This document shows positions 31,000-39,261 of a stretch of 64,000 nucleotides of DNA, piece by piece. Source of the stretch: Algirhabdus cladophorae (lineage in GTDB: Bacteria; Pseudomonadota; Alphaproteobacteria; Rhodobacterales; Rhodobacteraceae); NCBI RefSeq assembly GCF_044772865.1, contig NZ_CP173029.1:620001-684000 (forward strand). The letters are read 5' to 3'. The notes below the pieces were generated by a model, which was not told the origin of the DNA, ran no database searches, and worked only from the letters and a program-made list of their open reading frames with translations. Numbering within the stretch: the stretch's first letter is position 1; every line of letters begins with the position of its first letter. Both the position numbers and the translations under genes were made by a program.

Positions 31000-32484
31000 T
31001 TACAGATCCATCAACAGGCGGCGGGGGTCTTCCAGCGCTTCTTTGACGCGCACGAGGAAGGTCACAGCGCCTTTGCCGTCGACGATGCGGTGATCGTAGC
31101 TCAGCGCCAGATACATCATCGGGCGGATCACGACCTCACCATTGATCGCCATGGGGCGGTCCTGAATTTTGTGCATGCCCAAGATCCCCGATTGCGGCGG
31201 GTTCAGGATGGGGGAACTCATAAGCGAGCCGTAGACGCCGCCGTTGGAGATCGTAAAGGTGCCGCCTTGCATTTCGGCCATGCTGAGTTTGCCATCACGG
31301 GCGCGGGCGCCTTTTTCGGCAATCGCCTTTTCGATATCCGCAAAGGACATGGCGTCAGCCTCACGGATCACAGGGACCACAAGGCCCGTGGGCGTGCCTG
31401 CGGCGATGCCCATGTGGACGAAGTTTTTGTAGACCACATCGGTGCCGTCGATCTCTGCGTTGACTTCGGGCACTTCTTTCAGGGCATGCACGCAGGCCTT
31501 GGTAAAGAAGGACATAAAGCCAAGTTTCACGCCGTGTTTCTTCAAAAATAGGTCTTTGTATTCGTTGCGCAGGGCCATCACCTCGGTCATGTCGACCTCG
31601 TTATAGGTGGTCAGCATGGCGGCGGTGTTTTGGCTGTCTTTGAGGCGGCGCGCGATGGTCTGGCGCAGGCGGGTCATTTTCACGCGCTCTTCGCGGCTGG
31701 CGTCATCGGCGGAGACTGGCGCGCGCGGTGCCGCAGCGGCAGGGGCCGGTGCTGCGGGGGCGGCGGTTGCTTTCATCGCGTCCTCTTTCATGACGCGCCC
31801 GTCGCGGCCAGTGCCGGTGACCGAGGCCGGATCGATGCCTTTTTCGGCGAGGATTTTGTTGGCGGAGGGCGCGTTTTCCACATCCTTGCTGCCAGATGCA
31901 GCCGGGGTCGCAGCGGCTGGGGCAGGTGCAGCGGCAGAGGCTGTGGCCCCACCGATCACAGCCAACTTGGCATCGGCTTGCACGGTTTCGCCTTCCGGGG
32001 CGAGGATTTCAGACAGAACACCTGCGGCGGGTGCAGGGACTTCGACGCTGACTTTGTCGGTTTCCAACTCGCAGAGCATTTCGTCCTGCGCGACCGTGTC
32101 GCCTACGGCTTTGAACCATGTCGAGACTGTCGCCTCTGTCACGCTTTCGCCCAAGGTCGGGACCATGACGTCAACAGCGTCACTGCTGGCCGCGGCGGGG
32201 GCGGTTTTTTCGGCTTTGGCAGCAGGGGCAGGGGCGGCAGCGGCAGCACCCCCCTCACTGATTTGGGCGAGCAGAGCGTCAACGCCCACGGTGTCGCCTT
32301 CGTTCGCCACAATCTCGGACAATGTGCCGGCCACGGGGCTGGGGACCTCGACGGTGACTTTGTCTGTTTCCAACTCGCAGAGCATTTCATCGACAGCCAC
32401 GCTATCGCCGGGCTTTTTGAACCAAGTGGCCACGGTCGCCTCGGTTACGCTTTCACCTAAGGTGGGGACTTTTACATCGGTCAT
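31000..32484 (-). CDS. sucB: dihydrolipoyllysine succinyltransferase (E2o) with two lipoyl domains
   Basis: The 494-residue E2 of 2-oxoglutarate dehydrogenase has two N-terminal lipoyl domains, each with the lipoylation motif CELETDKV (first at ~40, second at ~142). They are joined by Ala/Pro-rich linkers. A peripheral E1/E3-binding domain (~205-240, ANKILAEKGIDPASVTGTGR) and the catalytic core follow, ending in LALSYDHRIVDGKGAV (~462) with the catalytic His. Many E2o proteins, including E. coli SucB, have only one lipoyl domain. The gene follows sucA after 4 bp and is followed without a gap by a small membrane protein gene. Confidence 0.97.
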   Translation of the reverse strand: MTDVKVPTLGESVTEATVATWFKKPGDSVAVDEMLCELETDKVTVEVPSPVAGTLSEIVANEGDTVGVDALLAQISEGGAAAAAPAPAAKAEKTAPAAASSDAVDVMVPTLGESVTEATVSTWFKAVGDTVAQDEMLCELETDKVSVEVPAPAAGVLSEILAPEGETVQADAKLAVIGGATASAAAPAPAAATPAASGSKDVENAPSANKILAEKGIDPASVTGTGRDGRVMKEDAMKATAAPAAPAPAAAAPRAPVSADDASREERVKMTRLRQTIARRLKDSQNTAAMLTTYNEVDMTEVMALRNEYKDLFLKKHGVKLGFMSFFTKACVHALKEVPEVNAEIDGTDVVYKNFVHMGIAAGTPTGLVVPVIREADAMSFADIEKAIAEKGARARDGKLSMAEMQGGTFTISNGGVYGSLMSSPILNPPQSGILGMHKIQDRPMAINGEVVIRPMMYLALSYDHRIVDGKGAVTFLVRVKEALEDPRRLLMDL

Positions 32485-32488
32485 GGGA

Positions 32489-35440
32489 TTATCCTTTGAG
32501 TGTCAGCGCGTCATTGATGAGGGCTGCTTGTTGGGCTTTGTGGGCAGAGGCCAGACCTGTGGCAGGCGAGGCGGATGTGGCGCGACCAACATATTTGGGT
32601 CGGTCGTTTTTGGCTTTGATGCGGGTCAGGACCCATTCCAAGTTTGGTTCGATAAAGGTCCAGGCGCCTTGGTTTTTGGGTTCTTCCTGACACCAGACCA
32701 TGTCGGCGTTTTTAAAGCGTTCCAGTTCCTTCACGGCCGATTGGGCGGGGAAGGGATAGAACTGCTCGAACCGCAGCAGGTAGATATCGTCGATGCCACG
32801 GGCGTCGCGTTCTTCGAGCAGGTCGTAGTAGACTTTGCCCGAGCACATGACGACGCGCTTGATCTTGTCGTCCTTGACCAGCTTGGTGTCCGAATTGCCC
32901 TGTTGGGCATCATCCCACAACACACGGTGGAAGCTGGAGCCTGTGGTGAAGTCTTCTTTGCGGCTGACGGCCATTTTGTTGCGCAAGAGCGACTTGGGCG
33001 TCATCATCACCAACGGTTTGCGGAAGGAACGGTGCAACTGTCGGCGCAAGATGTGAAAGTAGTTGGCAGGCGTTGTGCAGTTGGCCACGATCCAGTTGTC
33101 TTGGCCGCACATTTGCAAGAACCGTTCCAGCCGCGCTGACGAGTGTTCGGGGCCTTGGCCCTCGAACCCGTGAGGCAGCAGCATGGTCAGACCGGACATG
33201 CGCAACCATTTGCTTTCACCGGAACTGATGAACTGGTCGAACATAATCTGTGCGCCGTTGGCAAAATCGCCGAACTGGGCCTCCCACAAGACCAGCGCGT
33301 TGGGTTCGGCCAGCGAGTAGCCATATTCAAAGCCCAAGACCGCATATTCCGACAGCATACTGTCGATCACTTCATATTGGGCTTGGCCCTCGCGAATATT
33401 GTTAAGCGGATAGTAGCGCTCTTCGGTGTTTTGGTTCACGAGGCCGGAATGACGGTGGCTGAAGGTTCCGCGTGTGCTGTCCTGACCGGACAAACGCACA
33501 GGGTAGCCTTCAGTCATCAGACTGCCAAAGGCCAAAGCCTCGCCCGTGGCCCAGTCGATGCCTTCGCCAGCGCTCAGCGCCTTTTCCTTGGTATCCAGCA
33601 TCCGCGCGACGGTTTTGTGCAGCGGGTAATCCGCAGGCACACGGGTCAGCGCGCCGGCCACTTGATCAAAAGTCTCGGGTTTGATCGCGGTGGCCCCGCG
33701 CTGATAATCCTCATCCTTTTTGTCCAAATGGGACCATTTCCCGTCCAGCCAATCGGCCTTGTTGGGTTTAAAACTTTTGCCAGCCTCAAATTCGTCGTTG
33801 AGGAAAGACTGGAAGCCTGCCTTTAGATCCTCAATCTCGCCCTCTGGCAGCAAGCCGTCTTTGACCAGTCGTTCGGTATAGAGTGACAGCGTGGTCTTTT
33901 GGGTTTTGATTTTCTTGTACATGACGGGGTTGGTGAACATCGGTTCATCGCCCTCGTTATGGCCAAAGCGACGGTAGCAGATGATGTCCAGCACCACGTC
34001 CTTGTGGAATTTCTGGCGGAATTCAGTGGCCACGCGGGCGGCATGAACGACCGCCTCGGGATCATCACCGTTCACGTGGAAAATCGGCGCCTCGACCATC
34101 AGAGCGATGTCGGTGGGGTAGGGGCTGGAACGGCTAAAGTGCGGGGCGGTGGTGAAACCGATCTGGTTGTTGACCACGATATGCATGGTGCCGCCGGTTT
34201 TGTGACCTTTAAGGCCAGACAGGCCAAAGCCCTCGGCCACGACGCCCTGACCCGCAAAGGCCGCATCGCCGTGCAGAAGAATGGGCAGAACTTGTGTGCG
34301 ATCTTCATCGCCCAACTGGTCTTGCTTGGCGCGGGCCTTGCCCAGAACCACGGGGTTCACGGCCTCGAGGTGGGAGGGGTTGGCCGTCAGGCTGAGGTGT
34401 ACAGAATTGCCGTCAAATTCACGGTCGCTGGACGCCCCGAGGTGGTATTTCACATCGCCAGAGCCGTCGACATCCTCGGGCTTGAAACTTCCGCCTTGGA
34501 ATTCGTTGAAAATCGCGCGGTATGGTTTGCCCATGACGTTGGCCAGCACAGACAGGCGGCCCCGGTGGGGCATGCCGACGATGATATCGCGCACACCCAG
34601 TGCACCGCCGCGCTTGATGATCTGTTCCATGGCAGGGATCAGGCTTTCGCCGCCATCAAGGCCAAAACGTTTGGTGCCCATGTATTTGACATGCAGAAAT
34701 TTCTCGAAACCCTCTGCCTCGACCAGCTTGTTTAGGATGGCTTTGCGGCCCTCACGGGTAAAGGCGATTTCCTTGCCAAAGCCTTCGATGCGTTCCTTTA
34801 GCCAGCTGGCTTCTTCGGGGTTGGAGATGTGCATGTATTGCAGTGCAAAGGTGCCGCAATAGGTGCGTTTTACAATCGCCACAATTTCCCGCATCGAGGC
34901 CATTTGTAGGCCCAATACGTTGTCGATAAAGATCGGGCGATCCATGTCAGCCTCGGTGAAACCGTAGGATTTTGGATCAAGTTCTGGATGATTAACCGGA
35001 TCCTTAAGGTTCAATGGGTCGAGATCAGCGGCCAAATGCCCCCGGATCCGGTAGGCACGGATGATCATCAGGGCACGGATACTGTCCAGCACAGCGCGTT
35101 TGACCGCGTCATCGCTGACATCAATGCCTTTTTCAGCGGCCTTCGCTTTGATCTTTTTACCTGCCTGTTCGGGTTCAGCGGCCCATTGGCCATCAAGGGC
35201 TTGGGTCAGATCATCATTGGGTTGGGGTGGCCAATCGGCGCGCGCCCAAGAAGGACCAGTGGCTTCGGCTTTGACGTCCAAATCTGCGTCGCCCAGCTGT
35301 GAAAAGAAGTCCTGCCACGCCTGATCAACGGCATTGGGATCATTTGCGTACCGGGCATAAAGCTGTTCGAGATATTCCGCATTGTGCCCTTGCATGAAAG
35401 ACGACGCGTGGAATTGATCGTTGGCTAGGTGATCAGTCAT
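32489..35440 (-). CDS. sucA: 2-oxoglutarate dehydrogenase E1 component
   Basis: The 983-residue thiamine-diphosphate E1 has an N-terminal E2-binding helix region (HASSFMQGHNAEYLEQLYAR), IVGMPHRGRLSVLANVMGK (~285), the ThDP-binding GDAAFAGQGVVAEGFGLSGL (~388-407), INNQIGFTT-like VVNNQIGFTTAPHFSRSS (~422) and a pyrimidine-binding domain with SGQDSTRGTFSHRH (~655). It decarboxylates 2-oxoglutarate and transfers the succinyl group to SucB. Its ATG overlaps the stop of a small upstream frame (ATGA), and sucB starts 4 bp after its stop. It belongs to the minus-strand suc operon. Confidence 0.98.
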   Translation of the reverse strand: MTDHLANDQFHASSFMQGHNAEYLEQLYARYANDPNAVDQAWQDFFSQLGDADLDVKAEATGPSWARADWPPQPNDDLTQALDGQWAAEPEQAGKKIKAKAAEKGIDVSDDAVKRAVLDSIRALMIIRAYRIRGHLAADLDPLNLKDPVNHPELDPKSYGFTEADMDRPIFIDNVLGLQMASMREIVAIVKRTYCGTFALQYMHISNPEEASWLKERIEGFGKEIAFTREGRKAILNKLVEAEGFEKFLHVKYMGTKRFGLDGGESLIPAMEQIIKRGGALGVRDIIVGMPHRGRLSVLANVMGKPYRAIFNEFQGGSFKPEDVDGSGDVKYHLGASSDREFDGNSVHLSLTANPSHLEAVNPVVLGKARAKQDQLGDEDRTQVLPILLHGDAAFAGQGVVAEGFGLSGLKGHKTGGTMHIVVNNQIGFTTAPHFSRSSPYPTDIALMVEAPIFHVNGDDPEAVVHAARVATEFRQKFHKDVVLDIICYRRFGHNEGDEPMFTNPVMYKKIKTQKTTLSLYTERLVKDGLLPEGEIEDLKAGFQSFLNDEFEAGKSFKPNKADWLDGKWSHLDKKDEDYQRGATAIKPETFDQVAGALTRVPADYPLHKTVARMLDTKEKALSAGEGIDWATGEALAFGSLMTEGYPVRLSGQDSTRGTFSHRHSGLVNQNTEERYYPLNNIREGQAQYEVIDSMLSEYAVLGFEYGYSLAEPNALVLWEAQFGDFANGAQIMFDQFISSGESKWLRMSGLTMLLPHGFEGQGPEHSSARLERFLQMCGQDNWIVANCTTPANYFHILRRQLHRSFRKPLVMMTPKSLLRNKMAVSRKEDFTTGSSFHRVLWDDAQQGNSDTKLVKDDKIKRVVMCSGKVYYDLLEERDARGIDDIYLLRFEQFYPFPAQSAVKELERFKNADMVWCQEEPKNQGAWTFIEPNLEWVLTRIKAKNDRPKYVGRATSASPATGLASAHKAQQAALINDALTLKG

Positions 35441-35709
35441 TTTTTGCTACTCCAACAAGAGATGTGGGCGCGACTTCTTCCGCGCAAACGATTGAATAAA
35501 AAGGGATTTACCATCTTGATTTCGGCATGGTCATGTTTGCAAAGATCGGATGCGAAATCGCTCAATTGTGTGTCAGTAACATTTGAGCGCTTGAACGTGA
35601 CGACGCTTGGGCTTTCATGAAGATCGTGCAATACAATTTTTAATGATTGAGGTAGCTCAATCAGATCGCGGCCGATTTTTTGAAATTCGGCCATTGCGGC
35701 GGATGACAT
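35437..35709 (-). CDS. hypothetical small protein between sucD and sucA
   Basis: A frame ending with TGA overlaps the sucA start by 4 bp (ATGA), which argues that it is translated and coupled to sucA. The open frame extends back to 35856, but that upstream part contains two hairpins and is unlikely to be coding. The ATG at 35709 gives 90 residues (from MSSAAMAEFQKIGRDL). Content: a middle part with IVLHDLHESPSVVTFKRSN and a basic C-terminus rich in Arg, Lys and Ser. I recognise no family. By hand count, bases 35521-35580 hold 27 G+C of 60 (45%), below neighbouring sucA and sucD. It may also simply be a decayed spacer that happens to end at sucA. Confidence 0.4.
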   Translation of the reverse strand: MSSAAMAEFQKIGRDLIELPQSLKIVLHDLHESPSVVTFKRSNVTDTQLSDFASDLCKHDHAEIKMVNPFLFNRLRGRSRAHISCWSSKK

Positions 35710-35727
35710 CGCCAAAAAGACAACGAT

Positions 35728-35749
35728 AGCTTTGCCAACAGGCAAAGCT
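35728..35749 (-). terminator. hairpin with T-rich tail between sucD and sucA
   Basis: On the minus strand AGCTTTGCC-TGTT-GGCAAAGCT is a perfect 9-bp stem with a 4-base loop, followed 8 bases later by TTTTT. It may cause partial termination or stabilise processed sucCD mRNA, giving different levels of sucCD and sucAB. Confidence 0.5.
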
Positions 35750-35792
35750 GCGCCCGACCCTCCCATGTTGGCAGCGACAAACCTCTGGTTTG

Positions 35793-35819
35793 CTGGGAGG
35801 GCGCTTTGCGCCCACCCAG
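35793..35819 (-). terminator. strong 11-bp hairpin just after sucD
   Basis: CTGGG-A-GGGCGC-TTT-GCGCCC-A-CCCAG is symmetric apart from one A-A mismatch and the 3-base loop. It begins 45 bp beyond the sucD stop. No T-run follows directly, so it may be a REP-like or mRNA-stabilising element rather than a full terminator. Confidence 0.5.
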
Positions 35820-35863
35820 TTTCGTGCGCTGCCCTTTGGGAAAAGTCGGGACGCATTTGCTTA

Positions 35864-36745
35864 TTAACCGATCGCTTCTAGGACAGCTTCGCCCAAAGTT
35901 GCTGGGCTGTCTGCAACTACGATACCAGCGGATTTCATCGCTTCGATCTTGTCTTCCGCGCCACCTTTGCCGCCTGCAACAATCGCACCGGCATGGCCCA
36001 TACGGCGGCCGGGAGGGGCTGTGCGACCTGCGATGAAACCGGCCGTTGGTTTCCAACGGCCTTTCTTTTTTTCATCAGCGAGGAACTGTGCGGCGTCTTC
36101 TTCGGCTGAACCGCCAATTTCACCGATCATGATGATCGATTGGGTTTCCTCATCAGCAAGGAACATTTCCAGCACGTCGATGTGTTCTGTGCCTTTGATC
36201 GGGTCGCCGCCAATGCCCACGGCTGTGGATTGGCCGAGGCCGATGTCGGAGGTTTGCTTAACCGCTTCATAGGTCAAAGTACCTGAGCGGGACACAACAC
36301 CAACGCTGCCGCGTTTGTGGATGGACCCGGGCATGATGCCGATTTTGCACGCATCAGGAGTGATCACACCGGGGCAGTTGGGGCCGATGAGGCGCGAGGC
36401 AGACCCTTCCAACGCGCGCTGCACACGCATCATGTCGAGCACAGGGATGCCTTCGGTGATGCAGATAATCAGCTCCATTTCGGCATCAATCGCCTCAAGG
36501 ATACTGTCAGCGGCAAAGGGGGGCGGCACATAGATGACCGAGGCGTTGGCCTCTGTCACGTGCTTGGCTTCATGGACCGAGTTGAACACGGGCAGATCGA
36601 GGTGGCTTTGACCGCCTTTGCCCGGGGTGACACCGCCAACCATTTTGGTGCCATAGGCAATGGCTTGCTCGGTGTGGAATGTGCCCTGCGAGCCGGTGAG
36701 ACCCTGACAGATGACTTTAGTATTTTCGTTTACGAGGACTGCCAT
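35864..36745 (-). CDS. sucD: succinyl-CoA synthetase alpha subunit
   Basis: This 293-residue alpha subunit has a CoA-binding Rossmann domain (KVICQGLTGSQGTFHTEQAI, ~9-28), LIGPNCPGVI (~118-127) and the phosphohistidine loop GRRMGHAGAIVAGGKG (~244-259, active-site His). With SucC it converts succinyl-CoA to succinate, making ATP or GTP. It lies 5 bp after the sucC stop. Two hairpins and a small frame follow before sucA, so this part of the operon may be uncoupled from sucAB. Confidence 0.98.
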   Translation of the reverse strand: MAVLVNENTKVICQGLTGSQGTFHTEQAIAYGTKMVGGVTPGKGGQSHLDLPVFNSVHEAKHVTEANASVIYVPPPFAADSILEAIDAEMELIICITEGIPVLDMMRVQRALEGSASRLIGPNCPGVITPDACKIGIMPGSIHKRGSVGVVSRSGTLTYEAVKQTSDIGLGQSTAVGIGGDPIKGTEHIDVLEMFLADEETQSIIMIGEIGGSAEEDAAQFLADEKKKGRWKPTAGFIAGRTAPPGRRMGHAGAIVAGGKGGAEDKIEAMKSAGIVVADSPATLGEAVLEAIG

Positions 36746-36750
36746 TGTTC

Positions 36751-37944
36751 TTATCCTTTTACCGCAGCGACGATTTTCTGCGCGCCGTCTTTGAGGTCGT
36801 CGGCGGCGATTACGTCCACGTCGGAGTTGTTGATGATGTCTTTGCCCTCTTGGACTTTGGTGCCTTCTAAACGGACAACAAGTGGCACTTGCAGGCCGAC
36901 TTCTTTTACCGCGGCCACAACGCCCTCGGCGATGACATCGCAGCGCATGATGCCGCCAAAGATGTTCACAAGGATGCCTTTGACCTTGGGATCAGAGGTG
37001 ATGATCTTGAACGCCTCGGTGACTTTTTCCTTCGTCGCACCGCCGCCTACGTCGAGGAAGTTGGCAGGTTCAGCGCCATAGAGTTTGATGATGTCCATGG
37101 TCGCCATGGCCAGACCCGCGCCGTTGACCATGCAGCCAATTTCGCCGTCCAAAGCGATGTAGTTCAGATCATATTTGGAGGCGGCGAGTTCTTTGGGGTC
37201 TTCTTCTGTCTCGTCGCGCAACTCGGCGATGTCGGGGTGACGGTAGATGGCGTTGCCATCAAAGCTGACTTTCGCGTCGAGGACTTTCAGGTCGCCTTTG
37301 TCGGTGACGATCAGGGGGTTGATCTCGAGCATCTCCATGTCTTTTTCCATGAAAGCTTTGTAGAGCAGACCCATCAAGGCGACGCATTGTTTGATCTGTG
37401 CCCCCGCAAGGCCCAGCGAGAACGCGATACGGCGGCCGTGGAAGGCTTGGTAGCCCGAGGCTGGATCGACGCTGAACGACAGGATCTTTTCGGGGGTTTC
37501 AGCGGCCACTTCTTCGATGTCCATCCCGCCCTCGGTTGAGCAGACAAAAGACACGCGGCTGGTCTGGCGATCGACCAATAGGGCCAAATACAGCTCTGTT
37601 TCGATGCCCGAGCCGTCTTCGATGTAGATGCGATTGACCTGCTTGCCCGCGGGGCCTGTCTGGTGCGTGACCAAAGTGCGGCCCAGCATTTTCTTGGCTT
37701 CCTCTGCGGCCTCGGCCACGGATTTGGTCAGGCGCACACCGCCTTTGTCGCCTGCGTCTGCTTCTTTGAAGCTGCCCTTGCCGCGTCCACCTGCGTGGAT
37801 CTGCGCCTTGACGACCCACAAAGGTCCGTCCATTTCACCTGCCGCTGCTTTGGCGTCTTCGGCTTTCAAAACGGCACGACCGTCTGAAACTGGCGCGCCG
37901 TAGCTGCGCAGCAGTGCTTTGGCTTGGTATTCGTGGATGTTCAT
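36751..37944 (-). CDS. sucC: succinyl-CoA synthetase beta subunit
   Basis: The 397-residue beta subunit has an N-terminal ATP-grasp domain (NIHEYQAKALLRSYGAPVS; VKAQIHAGGRGKG ~45-57; LEINPLIVT ~197 with the metal-binding Glu and Asn). A C-terminal CoA-ligase domain carries GEIGCMVNGAGLAMATMD and VNIFGGIMRCDVIAEG. I chose the ATG at 37944, preceded by AAGGACC; the longer frame to 38058 adds non-homologous residues. It is the first gene of the sucCDAB-lpd operon. Its control region contains two TGTGATCACA palindromes at 38040-38049 and 38061-38070. Confidence 0.97.
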   Translation of the reverse strand: MNIHEYQAKALLRSYGAPVSDGRAVLKAEDAKAAAGEMDGPLWVVKAQIHAGGRGKGSFKEADAGDKGGVRLTKSVAEAAEEAKKMLGRTLVTHQTGPAGKQVNRIYIEDGSGIETELYLALLVDRQTSRVSFVCSTEGGMDIEEVAAETPEKILSFSVDPASGYQAFHGRRIAFSLGLAGAQIKQCVALMGLLYKAFMEKDMEMLEINPLIVTDKGDLKVLDAKVSFDGNAIYRHPDIAELRDETEEDPKELAASKYDLNYIALDGEIGCMVNGAGLAMATMDIIKLYGAEPANFLDVGGGATKEKVTEAFKIITSDPKVKGILVNIFGGIMRCDVIAEGVVAAVKEVGLQVPLVVRLEGTKVQEGKDIINNSDVDVIAADDLKDGAQKIVAAVKG

Positions 37945-38039
37945 TTGAGAGGTCCTTTTTGGCGACGTTAGGTTTTTAAAGCACCCATTTGGCCGCGAAT
38001 AAAAGGATTTTCGGGCAGAATGCTGCGTTTTTGCACTTT

Positions 38040-38070
38040 TGTGATCACACTTTTTCAACGTGTGATCACA
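38040..38070. promoter_or_regulatory. tandem TGTGATCACA operators upstream of sucC
   Basis: Two perfect copies of TGTGATCACA occupy 38040-38049 and 38061-38070. Their centres are 21 bp apart, two helical turns, on the same DNA face. They lie 96-126 bp upstream of sucC and ~108 bp upstream of the divergent glycosyltransferase. The same double site with the same spacing occurs upstream of sdhC. Confidence 0.7.
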
Positions 38071-38177
38071 AATTAATGGAATTTAATAAATGTGAAGCAA
38101 AACGGATGTGAGTCGGGCCCGAGATTATGCTGGGGTGTGGCACCAGAAATTCCTATACTGACTAAAATTAAGGGAAA

Positions 38178-39221
38178 ATGAGCAGTTATATGAGTAGTGC
38201 ACCAAAATGGTCTGTGGTTGCGACAGTCGATGAGGCACCCGAGCTGACGGTGGCTTTTGTCGCATATCATTTGGATTTGGGGGCCCATGAGGTGTTCATT
38301 TTCCTCGACCGCTCCGATGATCCTGTGGCCGCAGTGTTGGCGCAGATGGATCGGTGTTATGTGGTGGCCTGTGATGGGGATCATTGGGTGCGTGCGGGCA
38401 AAGCGCAGCGGCCCTATCAGCACACTCATCGCCAATCGACCAACGCAAACCTGGCTTTTGCCCAAAGCACGGCAGATTGGCTGTTTCACATTGATGCGGA
38501 CGAATACCTGTATCCAATGGGCGATTGGTTAGATGAAATGGCACGGGTGCCGAAAGGGCATTATTTACGCGTCTTCAACGTTGAACGGGTGCGCCTGGCC
38601 GCAAATCCCGAACCGGAACACCTGTTTGAAGGACCTTTTTTGCGCAAATTGGATGCGCAGGAAAGCCAGCTTTTGGGGGCTGAGGCGCAGTTCTATCACG
38701 AAGGGTTTAGCGGGCATTCCGTTGGAAAATCAGCGGCCCCAGTAGGGGCCAAAATGCGGCTGAGCATCCATAGGCCACGTCTAACAAAGGGCCCGCGTCC
38801 GCGTCCGACACCGCCCAAACGCGTGGCACGCGCGGTGACTTTGCTGCATTTTGAGGACATCACACCGCTGGCGTGGACGTTCAAGCGGGTGCGGCGGATG
38901 ATCCGCAACGCGGGATCTGACAAACCGTTGAAATCCTCGGGGCACCGTCAGGCGCAAATCGATTGGCTGGCGGCCCATGCACCCACGGGGGCAGAGGCCA
39001 TGGCGTTTTACCGCAGATTATGTGTGATCGAGGCTGACCGCGCCACCGCATTGCGCCAGATTGATGCGCTTTATGATCTCGAATTGGATGTTCAGGGCGC
39101 CTTGGACAGGGTGTGTCCGCAGTTGAAAGTTGACATCAGCCCTGCGCGATTGGATGCGTGGTTGTGGGCAACCAAGGGTGATATGCTGGCGCAATACGGG
39201 TTTAAAAAAGGGGCGCTGTGA
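38178..39221 (+). CDS. glycosyltransferase family 2-type protein
   Basis: This 347-residue protein has a GT2/DUF4422-like N-terminal domain. WSVVATVDEAPELTVAFVAY (~11) is followed by EVFIFLDRSDD and the metal-binding DxD-type motif WLFHIDADEYLYP (~95-107). A later HxxG-like FYHEGFSGHSVGKSA segment (~175) is typical of bacterial family-2 relatives that act on surface polysaccharides. No transmembrane segment is seen. It is divergent from sucC and convergent with mdh, and no polysaccharide cluster surrounds it. Two in-frame ATGs (38178 and 38190) are possible. The acceptor and sugar are unknown. Confidence 0.8.
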   Translation: MSSYMSSAPKWSVVATVDEAPELTVAFVAYHLDLGAHEVFIFLDRSDDPVAAVLAQMDRCYVVACDGDHWVRAGKAQRPYQHTHRQSTNANLAFAQSTADWLFHIDADEYLYPMGDWLDEMARVPKGHYLRVFNVERVRLAANPEPEHLFEGPFLRKLDAQESQLLGAEAQFYHEGFSGHSVGKSAAPVGAKMRLSIHRPRLTKGPRPRPTPPKRVARAVTLLHFEDITPLAWTFKRVRRMIRNAGSDKPLKSSGHRQAQIDWLAAHAPTGAEAMAFYRRLCVIEADRATALRQIDALYDLELDVQGALDRVCPQLKVDISPARLDAWLWATKGDMLAQYGFKKGAL

Positions 39222-39261
39222 TTGCACAAAACGCCCCGATTTAATTTTTAAAACCAGTGAC

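Noticed and set aside
31607..33139. Long plus-strand frame across sucB and the end of sucA
   Set aside because: It is antisense to the alanine/proline-rich linkers and lipoyl domains of sucB. There is no ribosome-binding site and no domain match.
35710..35856. N-terminal extension of the small frame between sucD and sucA
   Set aside because: This part consists largely of two hairpins just after sucD, so it is more likely untranslated sequence; I kept only the portion from 35709.
36355..36369. GTGATCACA inside sucD
   Set aside because: It encodes the conserved Gly-Val-Ile-Thr stretch of SucD. No second copy at 21 bp and no promoter context.
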